A stretch of DNA of 64,000 nt from Paulinella micropora (taxonomy: Eukaryota > Cercozoa > Imbricatea > Euglyphida > Paulinellidae). The position numbers were made by a program, and so were the translations under genes. Where the stretch lies: NCBI GenBank assembly GCA_019918135.1, contig WBZZ01006897.1, forward strand, positions 192,501-256,500. The letters are read 5' to 3'. A model generated the notes under the pieces. The model was not told where the DNA came from. It did not search any database and saw only the letters and a list, made by a program, of their open reading frames with translations. Below, piece by piece: positions 30,687-41,078 of this stretch (position 1 is its first letter; every line of letters begins with the position of its first letter).

Positions 30687-32759
30687 ATGCCCACGGAAGA
30701 CTTCGCTGTTACCTGGAAGAACGCGCTGGAGACTGTGCAGGCAGCCGACGACCGCGATTCTCAGGACAGCACAGCAGCCCGTGTGGCTGAGGCCTGGGCT
30801 AGGCAAGTGGCTGAGGCCTGGGCTAGGCAAGAGCGCTCTACGCAACAGAGCATGCAGCTCGACCTAAGTGTCGTTGCAGATACAGTGACAGCTCGTTTGA
30901 GAACAGAACTGTTTCTGCAGAAGCTGGCCTCCCTTATGTGTGCAGAGCCTCTGCCGCTGTGGCCTTGCCTAAGAGTTGTCCGAATTTCGGGCCGCCGCTC
31001 CGAGGGCCGGCTTCGCGTTCCGGCAGAGCTCCTAAGCAAGGCCAGCAATGCGACCCAGGTGATACTATGGGATGTCCAGCTCGAGTACCAGGAGCGCCCA
31101 GAGCTCACTCTACAGTCTGTGACGAAGCTCGAATGCACCAGAGTGGAAGTGATGATGACGGGCTCTGTCCCAGGGGCAAGGTTCACTCTATCCTTTTGTA
31201 ACACACCGCGGTCTCTTAATCTGTCCCGCTGCAGCGGTATCCACGAGGTCAGGAGTAGCCACGAGGGTGGGCCATGGCCGGAGGAGAGAACGGATCCTTC
31301 TCTCTCTCTCGATCATATCCCTGAGCTGGAAAGCGTCCGCCTCGCCGGGGCAGGGACCCGGTACGAAACTACAGGGGTTTTTAATTGTGCGGCACTACAG
31401 AGTCTAGTCTTACCTGAAGCTTTGCACACCCAGGTGTCCGGTTGTACCAGCCTACAGGAGCTGGTGGTACAGGCGCCAGAGCGAGGAACACTCGCTGACT
31501 TAGGGGGTGAGCTCCACTTGTTAGGCAACGCGCCGGCGCTTCGCTCAGTGGTTGGCCCCTGGACCGACCGCCTGTGGCTGCCTGACAGCCAACAAGCTGA
31601 GATGTCCTTGCAGGTGCGGGGTTTCCGTGGCCTGGAAGTCGGTAAGGCTTGGGAGTACGTCGGCCCAACCGCCGCTTTACACCTAGACTGGTTGGCCACG
31701 GACTTGCCTGCCTAGTTTCGGCGCGAGCTGCAGTATGACAGTAAAGGGCTCACTGTTCAAGTCAGCGACCACGGCCTAGCAGTCGACCAAAATGGATTGT
31801 CTGAGCCGGCCGCCCCGCGTAGAGAGCTGCCAGCAGGTGATGCCGGTCGGAAGGTACTGGAGACGCTGCGGGACGTGAACTCCCTGTTGTTGTCGTTGCA
31901 AGTCGAGCGTTGGCTCTTTGCGGGCGCTCCGTGCTGGCCCAGCCTGTTCTTGTTCGAGCTACAGCGCCTGTACGGAATAACTCTGCCCACGTTGCAGAAC
32001 CGGGCCGTGGACGAGCCCACGCTTTCTGCCGCGCTGACAGCTCTGTTTGGTCTGCCTAGGCGTTACACTGTGCTCCAACCGTCCGGGTCGCTGTACCTGC
32101 GCGCTAGGCTGCGCCTGCTCTGTGCGCAGGGCGTCCTGACCGGCCAGCAGCGGGTGGCGCTGGAAAAAGAGGGGGAGCCATATCCACGCGGACTGCAGTT
32201 TAGGCGAGTGGTGACAGAAGCCCTGGAAAACACAGACTTGCTTCGCCTAGCCTGCGCTGAGCTACGGCAACGATTGACCCAGCGCGACTGCCCCGAGGCT
32301 AACCCTGAGCCTCAACGGGCCTCGGCCTGGCTTAATCCAGACACAGTCGAGAACCTGGTCCAGGCGGAGTACAGCGGCGGGCGCAGCCAGCTGCTAGCCT
32401 TCTGGCGGGCGGGAGCCTGGCTGTTGGCCGCGGCCTTTGCGCCAACGGGACCAGAGCAGGCCATCAGGTGGCGCAGGGGGGTGCTCCAGTTGCTAGTGAA
32501 GAGGTTCCAGCAGGCGCGTAACTGGGGAGAGCGGCTGTCTGCCGATACGGAGGACACAGACACAGACCTAATTGTCTGGAACAAGTGGCATGCGCCCACG
32601 GCCAAAGAAGTACCGGCGGAAGTGCAACCGGCTCTGCTTTGGTGCCTCGAGACTCTGTGGCCCAGTCCCATCGAATCGGACGCCGCAGAGGTCCGCCTGC
32701 TCGCGAACGAAGCGATCACCGCGCACGAACAGGCACGACTGACACTAAAGCCACGCTAA
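30687..32759 (+). CDS. LRR-like protein with long helical C-terminus, interrupted
   Basis: The ATG at 30687 sits in a good context (TGCCATGC). The N-terminus has a perfect tandem duplication of VAEAWARQ (24 bp repeated at 30783-30830). LRR-like segments: LRVVRISGRRSEGRL, VTKLECTRVEVMM, PRSLNLSRCSGIHE, LESVRLAGAGTRYE, LQSLVLPEALHTQV, LQELVVQAPERG. The C-terminal 310 residues are a separate helical region (VLETLRDVNSLLLSLQVERW, QLLAFWRAGAWLLAAAFAP, ALLWCLETLWPSPI) with no recognised family. Interrupted about once. No nuclear motif or F-box seen. Tail-to-tail with member A of the paralogous family. Confidence 0.65.
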
Positions 32760-32970
32760 GGCAGTGCAGTCCCGGCACGGAGCTCACGCCTGGGCATCGG
32801 CAGGCAAACACTGGAAAGAGAGAGCAAGAGAGAGAAAGTCGTCTAGTCTCGCGAATAGCTTTTTAATAAGTTCCTGGCTAAAAACAAGAGCCTACGTGTT
32901 GGGGTGTCAATGTACAGCCTAGTCTAGTGTTACGAAGAGAGCCAGAGTCACGTCGTCGTCGTCGTCAGGC

Positions 32971-35097
32971 CTACTCCTCCTCATCCAGCGGCTCCGGCTC
33001 GATCTCTTCGACTTCCTCCACTTCCTCTTCGTCTGCCTCCGCGTTCGCCGGCGGCGCGGGTGCCGGGCCCAGGTGGACCGACAGCGCGAACAGTTGTGCC
33101 CGGCCTTGGTCGGTGTGCTGCTGCGCATCGACGCACTGCAGTCCCGTCCACGAGGCCCGCCCATCCACGACCAGCTCGAAGCGCTCGCTGCCGGGGCGTT
33201 CCCACCAACGCTGCAGCCACTCGGTGCAGCGGCGCTCCGAGGCCAAGCACTGGCACACGTCGGGTGCCCACGCCAGAGCCTCCACCTCCTGCTGTTCGGC
33301 CGAGGTGCGCAGCACCTGGCGGGAGTGCGCCGCGAAGCAGGCCAGGCCGCTGGGCCGGTACGAGTTCCTTTTCCAACTGCCGGGCAGTGCCCCCTTGGTC
33401 TCCAGGGGTTGGCCCGCCAGGGTGTAGCTCAGCCCGCCCCGGTAGGCCGCGAGCGAGCACTCCAGCGCACCCGTCCCAAAGACGTTGGGCAGCAAGGCCA
33501 GCCGTGCCTGGGCCGGCACGGGGGCGGCCTCGGCCGCCTGCTGCACGCTCCGGGGCGGCCTGGCCAGCAGGGCCGACGTAGCGGGGTCCACGCAGATAGC
33601 CCGGGCCAGGGCCTGCAGCGCTCGGCCCGCCTCCGTCACCAGCTCGGAGATGGACAGTTCCGCGGGGCGTCGGGTTGGCGCCAGGCACACGGGCAGGTAC
33701 AGGCGGCCCCGGGCCGCGTCCTCCAGCAAACGCAGTTCCGCCGTCTGGGCCTGCGGCTCGGTACGGGCAGGGTGGGTCAAGCTAAAGCACCGGCGCTCCT
33801 GGCCGCCAAGGCCCGAGCCCAGCAGCGGTAGGCTCGCTAGACGGCGGGCCCGGCTCACTGGATCTACTTTCAGCAACGACGCGCCACGCCCGGCAGTGCG
33901 CTTGGCCTGGAGCACCGGGGTCAGCGCCAGGGGCAGGGCCTCCAGCGCCAGCGTGTACAGCTCGGTCAGGGGCACGCTCAGGCTCTGGCCGGTGCCCGCC
34001 CACAGCCTGGCAAAGCTGTACAACACGCACAACAGGCGCTGCCGGCCCACCAGGTCCGCACCGAAGCCGAGCACGCGGTGCTGCAGCTGCTTGAGGGTGT
34101 CCACCACCGGCAGGAGCCCCTTGCGCTGGCGGAAGTGGCTGATGGCTTCGACGCTGCACACCACCGCCGTCGCCTGCGTAGCCATCGCCGTCACGTACAG
34201 GCACCCGTAGAACTGCCGGCTGCGTACCAGCGCCTTGGCCTGCGCCGCCGGCAACGACGTACCCAGGGGCCTGGGCTTCCAACGCGTCTCGACACGCAGC
34301 TCCTGCACTAGTTCCTTGAGTTTCTCGGCCGAGTCCAGCTGCGCGAGCTGGCGCGCGGCCAGGGCTAGTATGGCGGGGCGCCCGCGGACCACCAGCTCTT
34401 CCAGCGCCTGGGGTATTAGGAAGCACTGCGTGTGTGTCGTTGCCCCGCCCCTGCCCCTCTTCCGGGCTGGCAGGTCCGGCTCCGCCGCCGCCGCCGCCGC
34501 CGCCCCGGCCCCGCCGAGCTCCGATTCCAGCACCGCGCGCACCGCCTGCACCACCTGCGTGTAGGGATGGAGGCGCTGCAACAAGCAATTGGTGATTTCG
34601 TCGCCGCCCGCCGCGAGCTCCGCGTCCTCCAGCAGGCCGTGGCCGTGCATCAGGGCCGCCTCCTGCTGTGCGTGCAAGTGCTGGTAGTAGTCGGTCGCCG
34701 TGTGCAGCGCTGCCACGAGGTCACTGAGCCGGTCCCAGTCGCCCTTGCGCCACACGCCATCCAGAACGGGCAGGCGTACTCCCGGTGCCCGCTGGACCAA
34801 GTCCCGCAGCTGGCCCTCGGCGTGCCCCGCCGGCTTTTCTTCTTGCTGGTCCAGCTCGGCGCAGTGCGCGACAAAGTCCGCCTGGGCTAGCAGCTGCTGC
34901 AGCGGCGGCAGGGCCTGTGCGGCCCAGGGGTTCGCCGGGAAGCCGTGCGCCGGATCGCAGACGTAGTCCAACAGGGCCTGCAGGCTCTCCCGGGGCTCGA
35001 CGCGGGCACAGTCTGGTTCTTCCTCGGCCGCAAAGATCAGCTTCACGGGGGAGTGCGACGGGTGCAGCACGGTATAGGTGCCAGCGGTACTGAGCAT
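32971..35097 (-). CDS. Novel paralogous family, member A
   Basis: An intact protein of 708 residues from the ATG at 35097 (MLSTAGTYTVLHPS). An N-terminal helical domain is followed by an alanine run (AAAAAAAEPD), a basic motif (ARKRGRGG, near 220), then a second helical region (FYGCLYVTAMATQATAVVCS..., RQRLLCVLYSFARLWAGT) and a beta-rich C-terminal domain with LRLLEDAARGRLYLPVCLAP, TKGALPGSWKRNSYRP, CQCLASERRCTEWLQRWWER and AQLFALSVHLGPAP, ending in an acidic tail (EADEEEVEEVEEIEPEPLDE). Member B at 49.9-52.0 kb has all these blocks in the same order. I know no named family; probably lineage-specific. It is head-to-head with the SNF2-like helicase, which may be its functional partner. Confidence 0.75.
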   Translation of the reverse strand: MLSTAGTYTVLHPSHSPVKLIFAAEEEPDCARVEPRESLQALLDYVCDPAHGFPANPWAAQALPPLQQLLAQADFVAHCAELDQQEEKPAGHAEGQLRDLVQRAPGVRLPVLDGVWRKGDWDRLSDLVAALHTATDYYQHLHAQQEAALMHGHGLLEDAELAAGGDEITNCLLQRLHPYTQVVQAVRAVLESELGGAGAAAAAAAEPDLPARKRGRGGATTHTQCFLIPQALEELVVRGRPAILALAARQLAQLDSAEKLKELVQELRVETRWKPRPLGTSLPAAQAKALVRSRQFYGCLYVTAMATQATAVVCSVEAISHFRQRKGLLPVVDTLKQLQHRVLGFGADLVGRQRLLCVLYSFARLWAGTGQSLSVPLTELYTLALEALPLALTPVLQAKRTAGRGASLLKVDPVSRARRLASLPLLGSGLGGQERRCFSLTHPARTEPQAQTAELRLLEDAARGRLYLPVCLAPTRRPAELSISELVTEAGRALQALARAICVDPATSALLARPPRSVQQAAEAAPVPAQARLALLPNVFGTGALECSLAAYRGGLSYTLAGQPLETKGALPGSWKRNSYRPSGLACFAAHSRQVLRTSAEQQEVEALAWAPDVCQCLASERRCTEWLQRWWERPGSERFELVVDGRASWTGLQCVDAQQHTDQGRAQLFALSVHLGPAPAPPANAEADEEEVEEVEEIEPEPLDEEE

Positions 35098-35710
35098 GTC
35101 GTGGGCTGGGCTTGGGTAGGAAAGTTAGCTTGTCTGACTGGCCTGCGGTCCAGCGAGTTTGTGAGCAGCACACGGTGGTCCAGCCCGAGGCCAGGCCGGT
35201 GGCGCGCGCCGGCGGCTCGGGGGCGCGGGGCGTGCGCCACCCCCGTGCGTGCCCGCCGTCAGGAGAGAGCGCGCACCGCCGCGTGCTGCGGGCCGCGTCG
35301 CGCCGCCGCGCGCCTGGGGAGGGGAGGACAGGGAGGGGGGGGGGGGGGCACAGCCGGTGCGTGCCGCCGCCCACGGGCACGTGCCGTGGGAGGGGGTGCC
35401 CACCCCCCGGGAGGGGGGGGTGCCAGTGCGTGCCGCCGCCCGGGCGCCCGCCTGCCAGGGGAGTGCCGGCACGTGCCGCCGCCAACCAGCGCCCGCGGCC
35501 GGGCGGCGTGCGGGCAGGCGTGCGCCGGCTGGCCGGGGCGCCCCCCTCCCCCGCCAGCGCGCGTCGCTGCCGACCCAACACGCGCGCACTCCCGACGACC
35601 AGCGCGCGCTGGCCAGCGGCGCCCACCGGGCGTGGGGGGGGGGCGCGCCCGAGCGCCGCTCGTCTTGCCCCAGAATCTGTCCTGCAGCTACTTTCGAAGC
35701 TACCGAGACG
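35098..35710. promoter_or_regulatory. Very GC-rich divergent promoter region
   Basis: About 610 bases of 75-80% GC between member A and the SNF2-like gene. It has three copies of CGTGCCGCCGCC (near 35360, 35428, 35477) and several C/G runs and CACGTGCCG-like motifs. It differs from the other spacers by having almost no A/T runs. No gene supported. Confidence 0.5.
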
Positions 35711-37950
35711 ATGAGCGCTACTACTGTCCCTCGCGTGCTGTACCCACACCAAGCTGCGGGCGTGGCCCAGATCCTGCGTCTCTGCGATCCACACAGTGTC
35801 ACGGTGGGCGGCGCGATTGTGACCTACGGCATGGGCTACGGCAAGACCCTGACCAGCTGCGCCGCCCTCCGGGAGCTGTTCCTGCGCCACCCGCAGTTCC
35901 GCGCCGCCCTGCTCCTGGTGCCGACCGTGCTGCCTACGTGGCACGCCGAGCTGCGGCGCCTGGGCGACTACCCCGGCCGGCCGGGGTGTTGCTCTTCCAC
36001 GGCTCGGCCCGGGTGGCCGACCTAGTCCGAGCCCTGCGCCCCGGAAAACAGGGGGCAGCGCCACGCTACTTCGTGCTCAGCACGTGCGACACCTTCAAGA
36101 AGCGGCTCGGGTCCCCGGACTGGCAAGGCGCCCGAGACTTGTTCCAAGTTCTGGTCGTGGATGAGAGCCACCACTTCAAGAACGCGGTCCCGAACGAGGT
36201 CGGCGAGCTACCCCGGTATGCCGAGGTCTTTGGAGCTGCCAACCCCTTGCTAGGCGGCCGTCGCTTCACGCTGCTGTTGTCAGGCACCCGTTCGAGGCCC
36301 GGGTGCGTGAAATGGTCTCGGCTTGGTTCCTGTTGACCGGCCAGGTGCACGGGGGCGAGGCTGACGTCCAGGAAGCAGACCTGCGCTCAGCCATGCAAGA
36401 CCTGATCCAGCCACGCTGCATCGAGGTGCAGGCCGAGGACACGGCGCACATCCGCCAGTCTATGCCGCAGCTGACCCACCAGGTCCAGTACCTCTCCACG
36501 CACGGCTGGCCCAGGTACGCACACACCAAGTACGACCGCGTCACCGCCAGCCTCAACCTCCAGAGCCGCGAGTACGCCTCCCTGCTCAGGGTCCGCCAAC
36601 GCGGCCCCGCACAGCGCCAGCGGCTCTCGCAGCTGCTGCGCCTCATCCGGCAGCTTCGGGCGCAGCTGTGGGGCCTGTGCAGTCATCCCCTGGTGCCCTG
36701 GGGCAGTGAAGAGCCCGGGCCCTGCGTCCGGCTCGTGGACTCGCTGCAGCGCAAGCGCAAGAGGCTGAGCCCGGGGCTACCACTCGAGTTCCTCAGCCGC
36801 AAGCTCGTTCGTCGGGCCGGCGACGAAGACGACGCCGAGACCTGGCCGCCGGCCTTAAGCCCAGCAGCGGCCGGTCTGGTGCGTCTGGCCCCAGCGCCGC
36901 AGTGTCTGGTACACAAACTCGAACTTGGCCAAGAGCACCGGGGGAGGCAGCTCCGTCGGGGCGGGGTCCTCCGGCCAGGCCCGCTGAGCGCCGAGTTGTC
37001 GCAGGGGATTCTTGTGCTCTGGGGTCGCGACGAGCGAGTGGGTGCGGGTGCTGGCCGAACTGGAGGCGTACCTGCGACTGCGCCAGCAGATGGAGCCGGT
37101 GCCACAGCCCCCCTGGCGAGTCCTGCACTTCAGTGGCGACACTCCGAAGCAGGCCAGAGCTAGCACCGAGGCCCTGTTCTGGGCGCCGGCCCCTCCTCCC
37201 GGGCTCGTGCTGCTGCTCTTATCCAAGAAGGCGGGCGGGGTAGGGCTCAACCTGACGTATGCCGACGGCCTGCTGGTGCTGGAGCCAGGCTACACGTACG
37301 CACAGGACTCCCAAGTGGTCGGCCGAGTGCAGCGCCTAGGCGGCAGGGGCACGGGCGCCGAGCCCCGCCAAGTGCCGGTGTACTACCTCGTGTACGCCAG
37401 GCTCGACAGCCAGGACACGGCCCTGCGCAGGGACCACTGTACCAAGGCCCGCCAGGTGGCCGTGACGACACTGGACCGGGAACGCGTCGAGGCCGAGCTG
37501 GCCGCCAGGTACACGCCAGAACAGAGGCTGGGCAGAGCTGCGGCCGCACCTCCGGCAACACCTCCGGCGGCCGTGCCCCCTACGTCACCCCCTCCCCTGG
37601 AGAAGGCTTCCCCCGTGCACAAGAAGAGGCGCCTCGAGGCCGCCGTCCCCGCCGCAGACCCCCCGCACGAAACAGCTCAGGAGGCAGCAGAGCGGCTGGA
37701 GGAGGCCGAGTGGCTGCGAGCGACACTGCTGGAGGCCGAGAGACTGCGAGCGGCACGGCTGGAGGCGGCACGGCTGGAGGCAGAGCGTCAGCGCCTGGCA
37801 CAGCAACGCCAGCAGGAAGCAGAGCGCCGGCGCCTGGAGCAACAACGCCAACAGGACACAGAGGAAGAGGCCGCACGCCAACAACGAGCGGCGGCCAGGG
37901 GCTCGCTGTCCGCCGCTGCGCAGCGAGCGTTGAAGGAACTTCTGTTCTAG
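35711..37950 (+). CDS. SNF2-family helicase-like ATPase, interrupted
   Basis: The ATG at 35711 gives MSATTVPRVLYPHQAAGV, with the Q/motif-0 region of SNF2 proteins (LYPHQ). Motif I is GAIVTYGMGYGKTLTSC, followed by LLLVPTVLPTWHAEL (Ia), VLVVDESHHFKN (motif II, DESH), LLLSGT (III), a motif V-like SKKAGGVGLNLTYADGLLVL and a motif VI-like VVGRVQRLGGRG (Q/R..R.GR). Such ATPases remodel nucleosomes or other protein-DNA complexes. The C-terminus has PVHKKRRLEAAVP (nuclear motif) and a long charged coil (EAERLRAARLEAARLEAERQ). The region is interrupted about three times, so it may be inactive or mis-read. Motifs keep their order throughout, which argues for recent damage. Confidence 0.75.
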
Positions 37951-38446
37951 AAGAAGTGGTGCTGCTAGGGGGGGCACGTCCAGGAAACTAGGGCGAAAAG
38001 TCTGAGACTGATTAAAAAGATTACGTGGTAACCTCATCCTTCCGTAGCGGGCCTAAAGTTAGCCATCCGGCCTTTTCCTTCCCTGAACAGCCGGCACCGG
38101 AAAAGAGAGTGAGGTGGTAGTCTTGGCTAGAGTGCGAAGAGCCGGGACACTTGCCCTACCTACCTTAGCCAGTCTAGGATTGCCGTCTGTCTTTAATACA
38201 CGAAGAAAAGGTGCTGCTACCTCCTGGCCTGCATAAGGAACAAAGGGGGGCGCGAATTATCCAGTCTATTCCCTTCCTCTGCTATCGCGGCCGCCGGCTG
38301 GCTGCACGCTACGTCTTTGTACTTGTTGCCCCCGCCGGAACACTCTAGGGCGCCGGCATCCGAGAGGTTTTTGGCTCGCCATCGGGGGAGGGGGCACTTT
38401 TCTCTTTCTCTTCTTTCCCCTTGCCGCGCTGCTGGTAGAAGTCTCA
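37951..38446. other. Convergent intergenic spacer
   Basis: About 500 bases of average composition with no convincing frame. An ACTTC...GAAGAAGT partial palindrome spans the preceding stop codon. Nothing else recognised. Confidence 0.4.
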
Positions 38447-39704
38447 CTACTCGCGCCATGGCCCCAGCTCTTGGTTACACATGTGGAGGCACGCCAGGGC
38501 GTCCACGAACGCTTTGGGCTGCGAGGCATCTCGGGATCCGTACGCCTTAAGAAAATCTTGCATGCGCGTTACGACTCTCTCGTACGCCAGCCGAAACTCT
38601 TGGTTGCCTCCGAACGCCTTGGGTGACGTCTGGTACAGGAAGCACTGTGCGTGCGGAGAGCAGATGGAGAATTGCGGCCCCTTCTCTCCGTCCTTCGCGC
38701 TCTGCCTGGAGTCCACGTAGGTCTGGAAAAAGAGCTGCCAGTCCCACCCCAGATCTTGCAGAGCCCTTCTCTGTGTGATGCGACCGTTTTTCTGCCAACT
38801 CTTTTCGGCGCTCTCGTATACCGCCAAGAGGCCCTCGTGCACCGTATAATAGTCCTTGCACTCTCTCGAAGATACCAAGAATTCCTTAGCTGGCTTTGCA
38901 ACATTGCGCACGGTCAGCGTGAGCCAAAAGGGGTCAAGCCACTTGGAGCCATTACGCGCATCAGCGATCCCACCCTTTCTCCAAAAGCGTCCGGCTTCGT
39001 CTTCGGTCACCGGGCGTTGCTGGCCATCCTGGTCATACACGTCGGGAAAATCATAGAGGTACTGTTGCATGTTCTTTAGCAGCAAGTCTGCGATGGCGAG
39101 AGCGTGCCTGGTCATAAAGTCAACCTTGGCCTGGAGTAACCTCCGCGCTCTCTCGAGGCATTGAACTCGTTCACCCTTCAGTCGCTTGGGGCCTCCTCGT
39201 ACCTGTTGCTTTGCCTCCGGTGGTACGTCGAATACGTTGGGCCGATACACTCCGTGTGGATTATCAAGTGGCTCGGTGCTGGCGGGGAAATACAGGATAA
39301 AGTTCGGGCCCATGGAACAGGTAAACGGCATGTACAGGTCCGCTACCGCCACAATGCATTGGGCACTGGCAGTCACCGCTTCTTGGTATCTTGAGGCAGC
39401 GATTGCGGGGGGAAGGTAGGCACCACCCTAGCGTACTTGCTACGCGCATCACCAAAGCCTGCTAGCTCCTCCGTGGTATAGGGCTTTCCGCACTCAAAAG
39501 AGAGGCAGGTTTCTCGTGGGCCCAGGTGTTTATAATCTTGGCCGGCCAGCCTCGCGCCCCTCGCAAACAGGTAACCACCCAAGACCTGTATCCAGGCCTT
39601 CGAAAGCCAGTGTGACTGCGGGGTGGGGAAACGCTCTTGTGCCCTCTCTTGTTGGGCCCACGTCGCTCGTTCGATGAGCACCTTGATAACGTCCTCGTTA
39701 CCAC
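38447..39704 (-). CDS. Unknown C-terminal region beside nicotinamidase, interrupted
   Basis: About 410 codons of coding-like sequence with no good ATG of its own at the left of the reading; it follows the nicotinamidase segment on the same strand with no gap, so it may be the C-terminal part of the same gene. Blocks: AWIQVLGGYLFARGARLAGQ, LGPRETCLSFECGKPY, CIVAVADLYMPFTCSMGPNF, FMTRHALAIADLLLKNMQQY, GSKWLDPFWLTLTVRNVAK. Adjacent genes for NAD salvage would suggest nicotinate phosphoribosyltransferase, but I see none of its motifs. Interrupted about once. Confidence 0.5.
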
Positions 39705-40742
39705 TTAGTCGGAAAGCAATGTTGGCGTAGAGCTGTCGCGCGGCCCCGAGACCGAATCCGGCAGCGAGCTGGCGGGTGCCGCAGTCTGCTGCCGTGCTAG
39801 GTCCCTTACGTACCCGACGATTCGGTGTGCGCCCGTGTCAGTGAGTTTAAAGTGCCGGTCGAATGGCCGCGTGGCACTCCCCACGACACAGACAAAGAAT
39901 CCTTGCGTCCTCAGGTCGATGCATGTCTGCTTTACGCAAATGTCAGCAGCAACGCCGGCGACCACTACGTTCCGGATCCCGCTCGCGCGCAAGATCCGGG
40001 TCAGGCTCACGTCGGCGGGCGGGGCACCAAGTCTAGGGTTGGCGTTAGTAACTTCGGTCTCGCGATCGTTCTTAAAGATGGCTGAATTGGCATCAATGAA
40101 GCGGTCCATGCCCTTGTCAAAAAAGATGGTGGGGTTTTGCGGGGCACCGCGGGGGAGGTACCGCGTAACCCGCTCGTGTGCGGTATTACGCAGATATGTC
40201 TCAGCTGTTAGTGGCTCCTGGTCGCCAGGCAAGAACTCCGGCGCCAGGTCATGCAGTTCCCGGATCAAGTCGGATCCCTGCCTATCCATGACGCAGTGTT
40301 CGGGGTACAGAGTTTGCTCGATGCGGCGTCCTTTGCGCAAGCTATAAGTACATGTTGCGAACGGTTCGGTCTGGTTGAATTTGTAGTCGTCTATGCCATC
40401 CTTTCTTCGAAGAGAGAGTGCATTTGGGGCACCATCGCCTTCATCGTGATACGAGGAGTTCCGGAAAGAGATGTGTGCTGCGTGCTGAATTTTGGTACCG
40501 TCGCCATGCTTCGTACATAGTTCGGCCGCCGTGTGCTTGTCCCGCGTAAATACCACCAGGTCCCAGCCCTGCAGTTTGACCAGTTTGCGGATCTCCTGGA
40601 TGCAGTACAACAAGGCGCCGGGGTTGTCCCTTCCTGCCAGCGTAAGTTCTCCCTTCTCGTGAGCAAAGTCGTTCTGCATGTCCACGACCACCACCGCCCA
40701 GCCAGGGGGAAATTCTCGTGCCTCGGTTACGGCGGACTGCAT
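39705..40742 (-). CDS. Nicotinamidase/isochorismatase-family cysteine hydrolase
   Basis: From the ATG at 40742. WAVVVVDMQNDFAHEKGEL gives the catalytic Asp (residue 21). FFDKGMDRFIDANSAIF near 205 gives the catalytic Lys, and VVVAGVAADICVKQTCIDL near 260 gives the catalytic Cys and the cis-peptide region, in the typical spacing (Asp, Lys, Cys). TRDKHTAAELC plus a nearby His-rich AAHIS may supply metal ligands. The family hydrolyses nicotinamide to nicotinate and ammonia (NAD salvage) or isochorismate; nicotinamidase is likelier given the Lys-containing FxKG context, but this is a judgement. All catalytic residues are present. About 100 residues longer than a usual nicotinamidase. Its presence suggests control of host NAD or of NAD-consuming enzymes. 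Confidence 0.75.
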   Translation of the reverse strand: MQSAVTEAREFPPGWAVVVVDMQNDFAHEKGELTLAGRDNPGALLYCIQEIRKLVKLQGWDLVVFTRDKHTAAELCTKHGDGTKIQHAAHISFRNSSYHDEGDGAPNALSLRRKDGIDDYKFNQTEPFATCTYSLRKGRRIEQTLYPEHCVMDRQGSDLIRELHDLAPEFLPGDQEPLTAETYLRNTAHERVTRYLPRGAPQNPTIFFDKGMDRFIDANSAIFKNDRETEVTNANPRLGAPPADVSLTRILRASGIRNVVVAGVAADICVKQTCIDLRTQGFFVCVVGSATRPFDRHFKLTDTGAHRIVGYVRDLARQQTAAPASSLPDSVSGPRDSSTPTLLSD

Positions 40743-41078
40743 GGTAGTAGAGGAGCAGGCTGGTGTGGGGTAGAGAGGAGGAGCTGGTTAGCCCTTTTAT
40801 CCTGGGGCTAGGGCGCTAAAGGCACGCCCCTGCTCTCCCCACACCAGCCCGGGAAGGGTACGGGAGTGCTGAACCAGCAGGAGAAGGAGGGGGGAGAGGA
40901 CAAGGGGCGGAAGAGAGGGTGTGGATGGGACCCGTCTTCCTTTTTCCCCCCTCCCTCCCACTCCCGGCCGCCCGGCCCCGAGGCTGCTCCCCCCCTGGTC
41001 TCCCTGGCTCCTCCTCCCCAACCCACGGGGTGTGTGTGGCAAAAGCAGTGTCGCCTCCTCTCCCCCCCCCTTCCCTGG
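40743..41078. promoter_or_regulatory. Divergent intergenic region
   Basis: About 335 bases between the nicotinamidase (leftward) and the long glycoprotein (rightward). It has GGAGGGGGGAGAGG-type purine tracts and C runs close to the ATG. No gene seen. Confidence 0.45.

Noticed and set aside
38447-39704. Nicotinate phosphoribosyltransferase
   Set aside because: The neighbour is nicotinamidase-like, so it was considered, but none of the phosphoribosyltransferase motifs could be seen.
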